Made by a program: the position numbers and the translations under genes
Source: Candidatus Tepidiaquacellales bacterium UBA6667
GTDB taxonomy: Bacteria > Bacteroidota > Ignavibacteria > Tepidaquicellales > Tepidaquicellaceae
Length of the DNA: 17,219 nucleotides
Reading direction: 5' to 3'
Assembly (NCBI GenBank): GCA_002455255.1
Contig: DKKL01000040.1
Coordinates: forward strand, 73,269 to 90,487
Shown: piece after piece, positions 14,081 to 17,219 of the stretch
Layout of the letters: every line of letters begins with the position of its first letter
Numbering within the stretch: position 1 is the first letter of the stretch
Notes under the pieces: generated by a model
The model's input: the letters and a program-made list of their open reading frames with translations, nothing else
Database searches by the model: none
Told to the model about the DNA's origin: nothing

Positions 14081-15016
14081 ATGATTTCAAAAAGAAAAAT
14101 ATTAGTTGTTCAGATTGGAAAATTAGGGGATATGGTTCTTACCACTCCCCTTTTTTATGAACTAAATAAACATTTCCCCGAAGATGAACTTTACGCTCTC
14201 GCATCAAACATTAACTATGAAATACCTGAAAAAATTAAATTCATTAAAAAAACTTTTGTTTTTAAAAAAAATATATTTTCCTTAATCACTTTACTAATAC
14301 AATTAAGAAATCTGAAATTTGATTTAATTATAGACACTAAAACTGAATATTCAAAAACAGGGGAATTGTTAGTTAATTTTCTGAAACCTAAGAACTCCAT
14401 AGGTTTTAATTCAACGAAAAAAGTTTTTAATTTGGATTTAAACGGTATTAAAAAAGGAAATCATTTCATAGAATATAGTTTAACTCCGATGTATTACTTA
14501 AAAAGCGATTTCATTCCTGAATTTACTAAACCGATTCTAAATTTTAAAAGAGGTGAAAAAACCGAATATGATATATCATTAAATATTTCAAGTGGATATG
14601 AAATTAGAAATTGGAAAACGGAATTTTGGATTGAAGTTATAAAATACTGCTTAAAATTTAATTATAAAATTAATGTTATCTATGATAAAAATCATATAGA
14701 TAAGATAAATCATCTAAAGCATAGCTTTAATAATAAAATCCATTACACTAAGACTGATTTAGATTCAAAAATTAGTTCGATAGCAGAATCTAAACTAATA
14801 ATATCAACGGATACTTCAATTATTCATATAGCGGCAGCTTTTAACAAACCTGTTATTGCTTTATATACAAATGTAAAGTGGAATCTCGATAGGTTTTACC
14901 CAAAATCTGAAAAATCAATAATACTAATTTCTGATTCAGAAGAATCTGTAAATTCTATTACTTTTAAAGAAGTAACAGATTCAATAGATAGGTTTAGAAA
15001 AGAAGGTATATTTTAA
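14081..15016 (+). CDS. GT9-family glycosyltransferase (heptosyltransferase-like)
   Basis: The 311 residues form a GT-B fold of the ADP-heptose:LPS heptosyltransferase family. Seen: the N-terminal I-L-V-V-Q-I-G-K-L-G-D-M-V-L-T-T-P-L (7-24), with the conserved G-D acting near the acceptor; F-D-L-I-I-D in the middle; and S-T-D-T-S-I-I-H-I-A-A-A (242-253) followed by K-P-V-I-A-L-Y, the nucleotide-sugar binding segment. Family members add heptose or related sugars to lipopolysaccharide or surface glycans in the cytoplasm at the inner membrane; donor and acceptor cannot be told here. It follows yidC by 19 nt, so it may be co-transcribed. Its stop is 4 nt from the 3' end of the opposing tmRNA gene. 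Confidence 0.88.
   Translation: MISKRKILVVQIGKLGDMVLTTPLFYELNKHFPEDELYALASNINYEIPEKIKFIKKTFVFKKNIFSLITLLIQLRNLKFDLIIDTKTEYSKTGELLVNFLKPKNSIGFNSTKKVFNLDLNGIKKGNHFIEYSLTPMYYLKSDFIPEFTKPILNFKRGEKTEYDISLNISSGYEIRNWKTEFWIEVIKYCLKFNYKINVIYDKNHIDKINHLKHSFNNKIHYTKTDLDSKISSIAESKLIISTDTSIIHIAAAFNKPVIALYTNVKWNLDRFYPKSEKSIILISDSEESVNSITFKEVTDSIDRFRKEGIF
14942..14982 (-). terminator. Weak candidate ssrA terminator inside the convergent glycosyltransferase gene
   Basis: GAATCTG (14942-14948) pairs with CAGATTC (14976-14982), and inside it TTACTT (14958-14963) pairs with AAGTAA (14970-14975). The element lies about 40 nt past the tmRNA 3' end on the minus strand. The outer and inner stems are separated by a 9-nt bulge and no proper T-run follows, so this is tentative. 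Confidence 0.2.
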
Positions 15017-15020
15017 TTTG

Positions 15021-15377
15021 TGGAAATGCCGGGAGTCGAACCCGGGTCCGGAATGAAGATAACTAAAACTTCTACATATTTAGTTTATTTTATAATTTCA
15101 CGATTGCTATATAATAAACAAACTTTACAACCGCCAGATAAGTAAATTTCAGGTAAAAACCCTTATCATATTTATACCCTATCTCATTAAGTGACGCTCA
15201 GAAAATCCAATGAGAAAAGACTTTAAGAGCGTAGCCGATTATTTAATTAAGCAGCTAAAGCGTACGAATTAGCAGTATTGTCTGCATTTAAGTTGTTCTG
15301 TCCGTTTTAAGTGAGCACAGAAGACACTATATGCCGTTTTAATCTTCTTTTCATCCCGTCGAAGCCGTGACATTCCC
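15021..15377 (-). ncRNA. ssrA: tmRNA (ssrA)
   Basis: This is transfer-messenger RNA, which rescues stalled ribosomes and tags the nascent chain for proteolysis. Read on the minus strand, the 5' end GGGAATG (15377-15371) pairs with CATTTCC (15028-15022) as a 7-bp acceptor stem with one G-U, followed by discriminator A (15021). The 5' region has the typical C-G-G-C-T-T-C-G-A-C-G-G-G-A-T signature, and the T arm CCGGG-TTCGACT-CCCGG is intact. Between them lies a tag reading frame. The next bases are CAA, so the 3' CCA is not encoded and must be added. The mature RNA is about 357 nt plus CCA. The gene starts 16 nt after the DUF3098 stop, so it is co-transcribed or its promoter lies in that gene's end (TACTAT at 15393-15388). 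Confidence 0.95.
15247..15285 (-). other. tmRNA proteolysis-tag reading frame (ADNTANSYALAA)
   Basis: The resume codon GCA (15285-15283) opens a 12-codon frame ending in TAA (15249-15247), followed directly by further A/T. The peptide ADNTANSYALAA ends in the Y-A-L-A-A degron recognised by ClpXP-type proteases. The resume codon assignment follows the usual GCA rule and the preceding TTAAAT context. Confidence 0.85.
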
Positions 15378-15393
15378 AATTCAATAAATAGTA

Positions 15394-15741
15394 TTAAACT
15401 GTTCTTATATTACCTGAAACTGATGAATTTTGTTTCACTTCTTCTGTTGAAGTATCTTCAATAACGATTTCATCTACAGATGTTTTTTTCTCTTTATACA
15501 ATATCCCAAATGGTATCATAAAACAATATCCTATAAAAAGTAATATTGGTGCAACTGTAGTTGGCATAAACCCATCCACAGAATTTTCCGACATTAAAAA
15601 ATATCCTATTATAATCAATAAAATACCCAGTCCGATAATCATATAATTTTTAGTACCGAGTGAAATGTGTAAATGTTCAGCTGATTTTTTAGTTTTTTTA
15701 GACTTTAAATTCTGAACTTTTGATGTCTTTGTTTTTGCCAT
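15394..15741 (-). CDS. DUF3098-like small membrane protein
   Basis: This 115-residue protein has a basic N-terminus (about 1-25), two membrane segments (about 33-50 and 62-82) and an acidic/Ser-rich C-terminal tail. The core L-G-T-K-N-Y-M-I-I-G-L-G-I-L-L and I-I-I-G-Y-F-L-M, then T-V-A-P-I-L-L-F-I-G-Y, resembles DUF3098, a family I know from Bacteroidetes, where it often sits near cell-division or peptidoglycan genes; function is unknown. The gene lies 18 nt after the M20 peptidase stop and 16 nt before ssrA, all on the minus strand. No Shine-Dalgarno sequence. Confidence 0.7.
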   Translation of the reverse strand: MAKTKTSKVQNLKSKKTKKSAEHLHISLGTKNYMIIGLGILLIIIGYFLMSENSVDGFMPTTVAPILLFIGYCFMIPFGILYKEKKTSVDEIVIEDTSTEEVKQNSSVSGNIRTV

Positions 15742-15759
15742 TCTTAAAATTTTATAAAT

Positions 15760-17133
15760 TTACTTAATTTTACCAAGTTCTTCAAGAAAATACGTAATAC
15801 TTTCAATTCCTGTATAATAGTTAGTTAAGTCAAAATGTTCATCTGGAGAGTGAGCATTTTCTGTATGTAAACCAAATCCTATCAATACAGTCGGAGCATT
15901 AAGTATTTCCTGAAATGTATTTACAATAGGTATTGACCCTCCTTCCCTCGTGAATAAAACATCTTTCCCGTATGCTTTTTTTAATGCTTCAACCGCACAG
16001 TTCATAGCCGGTGAATCAATTGGTGTAATTGCAGGTTTAGCATTATGAAGATTTTTTATTTCAACTTTAACAGATTTCGGAGCTAACTTGGTTACAAAAT
16101 CCGTAAAAAGTTTATCTATTTTATCAGGATCTTGGTTTGGTACAAGTCGCATTGAAACTTTTGCACCTGCCTTTGAAGGTAATACTGTTTTAGCACCTTC
16201 CCCCTGAAATCCACCCCAAATCCCATTTACATCAAGCGTAGGTCTGGCTGTTCTTCTTTCCTCATTTATATATCCTTCCTCACCAAACAACTCATCAACT
16301 TCCAAATCAGATTTATACACTGTTTCATCATAAGGTAATTTTTTAAACTCTTCTCTTTCCTTATCTGATAAAGGCTTAACGTCATCATAAAATCCCGGTA
16401 TTAATATTTTACCTTTTTCATCTTTAAGTTTTGAAATTATATTACATAATGCATTTAATGGATTCTCAACAGTACCACCAAAAGAGCCGGAATGTAAATC
16501 TCTGTTTGGACCTGTTAATAATATTTCATTATAAGATAATCCTCGTAAACCATATGTAATAGCCGGCTGACCTTCACCATACATTGCGGTATCAGAAACT
16601 ACAACATAATCACATTTCAGCATATCTTTATATTTTTCTAAAAAAGGAGTCAGATGTTCACTGCCAATTTCTTCTTCGCCTTCAATCACAAATTTTACGT
16701 TAACCGGAAGTTTTGATTCATTTTTTAATATTGCTTCGATACTTTTAAGATGTATATATACTTGTCCTTTATCATCTGTTGCTCCTCTTGCATAAATTTT
16801 ATTATTTTTAATAATCGGTTCAAAAGGAGGATTTGTCCACAGATTTATAGGGTCAACCGGCTGAACATCATAATGACCATAAATCAGAATTGTTATTTTA
16901 TCATCTCCTGCTTTCAACCAATCTCCATATACAACAGGATGACCTTTGGTTTCATAAATTTTTACATTTTCCAAACCTGCTTCATTCATCTTATCACTTA
17001 CAAAACTTGCACACCGTTTTACATCATCAGCATTTTCAGGATTTGTACTGATAGAAGGTATCTTCAAAAACTCTTCAAGCTCTGAAAGATATCTTTTTTT
17101 ATTTTCGTTAATATATTTTATTGTTTTATCCAT
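15760..17133 (-). CDS. M20-family metallodipeptidase
   Basis: These 457 residues match the length of M20 dipeptidases (carnosinase/CNDP and PepV-like). Zinc ligands are visible: H87 and D89 in G-H-Y-D-V-Q-P, D120 in G-A-T-D-D-K-G-Q, general base E154 with ligand E155 in E-G-E-E-E-I-G-S, D181 in V-S-D-T-A, and H428 in A-H-S-P-D-E. A lid/dimerisation domain occupies about 190-370. It is cytoplasmic by lack of a signal peptide, and probably hydrolyses dipeptides or N-acyl amino acids. The ATG is only 8 nt from the T-run of a terminator belonging to the upstream gene. It leads the order M20-DUF3098-ssrA. Confidence 0.93.
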   Translation of the reverse strand: MDKTIKYINENKKRYLSELEEFLKIPSISTNPENADDVKRCASFVSDKMNEAGLENVKIYETKGHPVVYGDWLKAGDDKITILIYGHYDVQPVDPINLWTNPPFEPIIKNNKIYARGATDDKGQVYIHLKSIEAILKNESKLPVNVKFVIEGEEEIGSEHLTPFLEKYKDMLKCDYVVVSDTAMYGEGQPAITYGLRGLSYNEILLTGPNRDLHSGSFGGTVENPLNALCNIISKLKDEKGKILIPGFYDDVKPLSDKEREEFKKLPYDETVYKSDLEVDELFGEEGYINEERRTARPTLDVNGIWGGFQGEGAKTVLPSKAGAKVSMRLVPNQDPDKIDKLFTDFVTKLAPKSVKVEIKNLHNAKPAITPIDSPAMNCAVEALKKAYGKDVLFTREGGSIPIVNTFQEILNAPTVLIGFGLHTENAHSPDEHFDLTNYYTGIESITYFLEELGKIK

Positions 17134-17141
17134 ATATAAAT

Positions 17142-17165
17142 AAAAAAGGGGCTTTCACCCCTTTT
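17142..17165 (-). terminator. Rho-independent terminator upstream of the M20 dipeptidase
   Basis: AAAAGGGG (17144-17151) and CCCCTTTT (17158-17165) form a perfect 8-bp stem with a 6-nt loop. On the minus strand a run of six T (17147-17142) follows, ending 8 nt before the M20 start. It ends the transcript of the gene whose stop is at 17182-17184. Confidence 0.8.
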
Positions 17166-17181
17166 GATTAATTTTTATAAT

Positions 17182-17219
17182 TTATGTTTCCAGAATTTTC
17201 AGTGCTTCTAATGCATCAG
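17182..17219 (-). CDS. C-terminal end of an unidentified gene (partial)
   Basis: On the minus strand a frame enters from the window edge and ends at TAA (17184-17182), giving D-A-L-E-A-L-K-I-L-E-T, an amphipathic helix-like end. The following terminator at 17142-17165 supports this being a real gene end. Eleven residues are too few to name the product. Confidence 0.5.
   Translation of the reverse strand, partial: DALEALKILET

Noticed and set aside
1..17219. Search for a defence, phage, toxin-antitoxin or CRISPR system
   Set aside because: Apart from the two edge-truncated genes, the 135-residue unknown, the DUF3098-like protein and the TPR protein, every coding region belongs to a well-known family. 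No repeat arrays, integrase, transposase or nuclease were found.

Overview
The window is an AT-rich bacterial chromosome segment, densely coding and without integrases, transposases, CRISPR arrays or phage genes. Several traits point to the Bacteroidota/Chlorobiota/Ignavibacteriota (FCB) group. Start codons have no Shine-Dalgarno sequence, with one exception. Three promoters fit TTG-N20/21-TAnnTTTG. There is a DUF3098 membrane protein, an Lgt with the GDGDYG variant, and a YidC with a lysine in the groove and a basic tail. The strongly A/T-rich genome would suit an Ignavibacteria-like lineage, but that placement is inference.

Layout. (1) Positions 1-2490, plus strand: the end of a probable Fur-family regulator, then feoA and feoB, a ferrous iron uptake operon with its likely regulator. 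(2) Positions 2495-8641, minus strand, in transcription order: a secreted TPR protein, a 382-nt regulatory intergenic region, rpsU (bS21), a terminator, hpt and ftsH, a second terminator, a dolichol/phytol-kinase-like membrane enzyme, and ychF. (3) Positions 8770-15016, plus strand: hisS, a small unknown protein, lgt, then rpmH-rnpA-yidD-yidC (ribosome, RNase P and membrane insertion) and a GT9 glycosyltransferase. (4) Positions 15021-17219, minus strand: the last codons of an unidentified gene, a terminator, an M20 dipeptidase, a DUF3098 protein and ssrA (tmRNA).

Most genes are housekeeping and no new multi-gene system is evident. The most interesting signals are regulatory. rpsU is the only gene with an extended Shine-Dalgarno sequence (10 of 11 matches), and it is paired with a weak TTG start. 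That suggests bS21 controls its own translation in an organism that otherwise ignores Shine-Dalgarno sequences. Upstream of rpsU are a promoter matching that of rpmH, two inverted repeats and a tandem TAATTCGTGG repeat. Two terminator hairpins sit immediately before downstream start codons, so read-through probably controls expression of the kinase-like gene and ychF. Two convergent junctions, one involving tmRNA, have only 4 nt between opposing genes.
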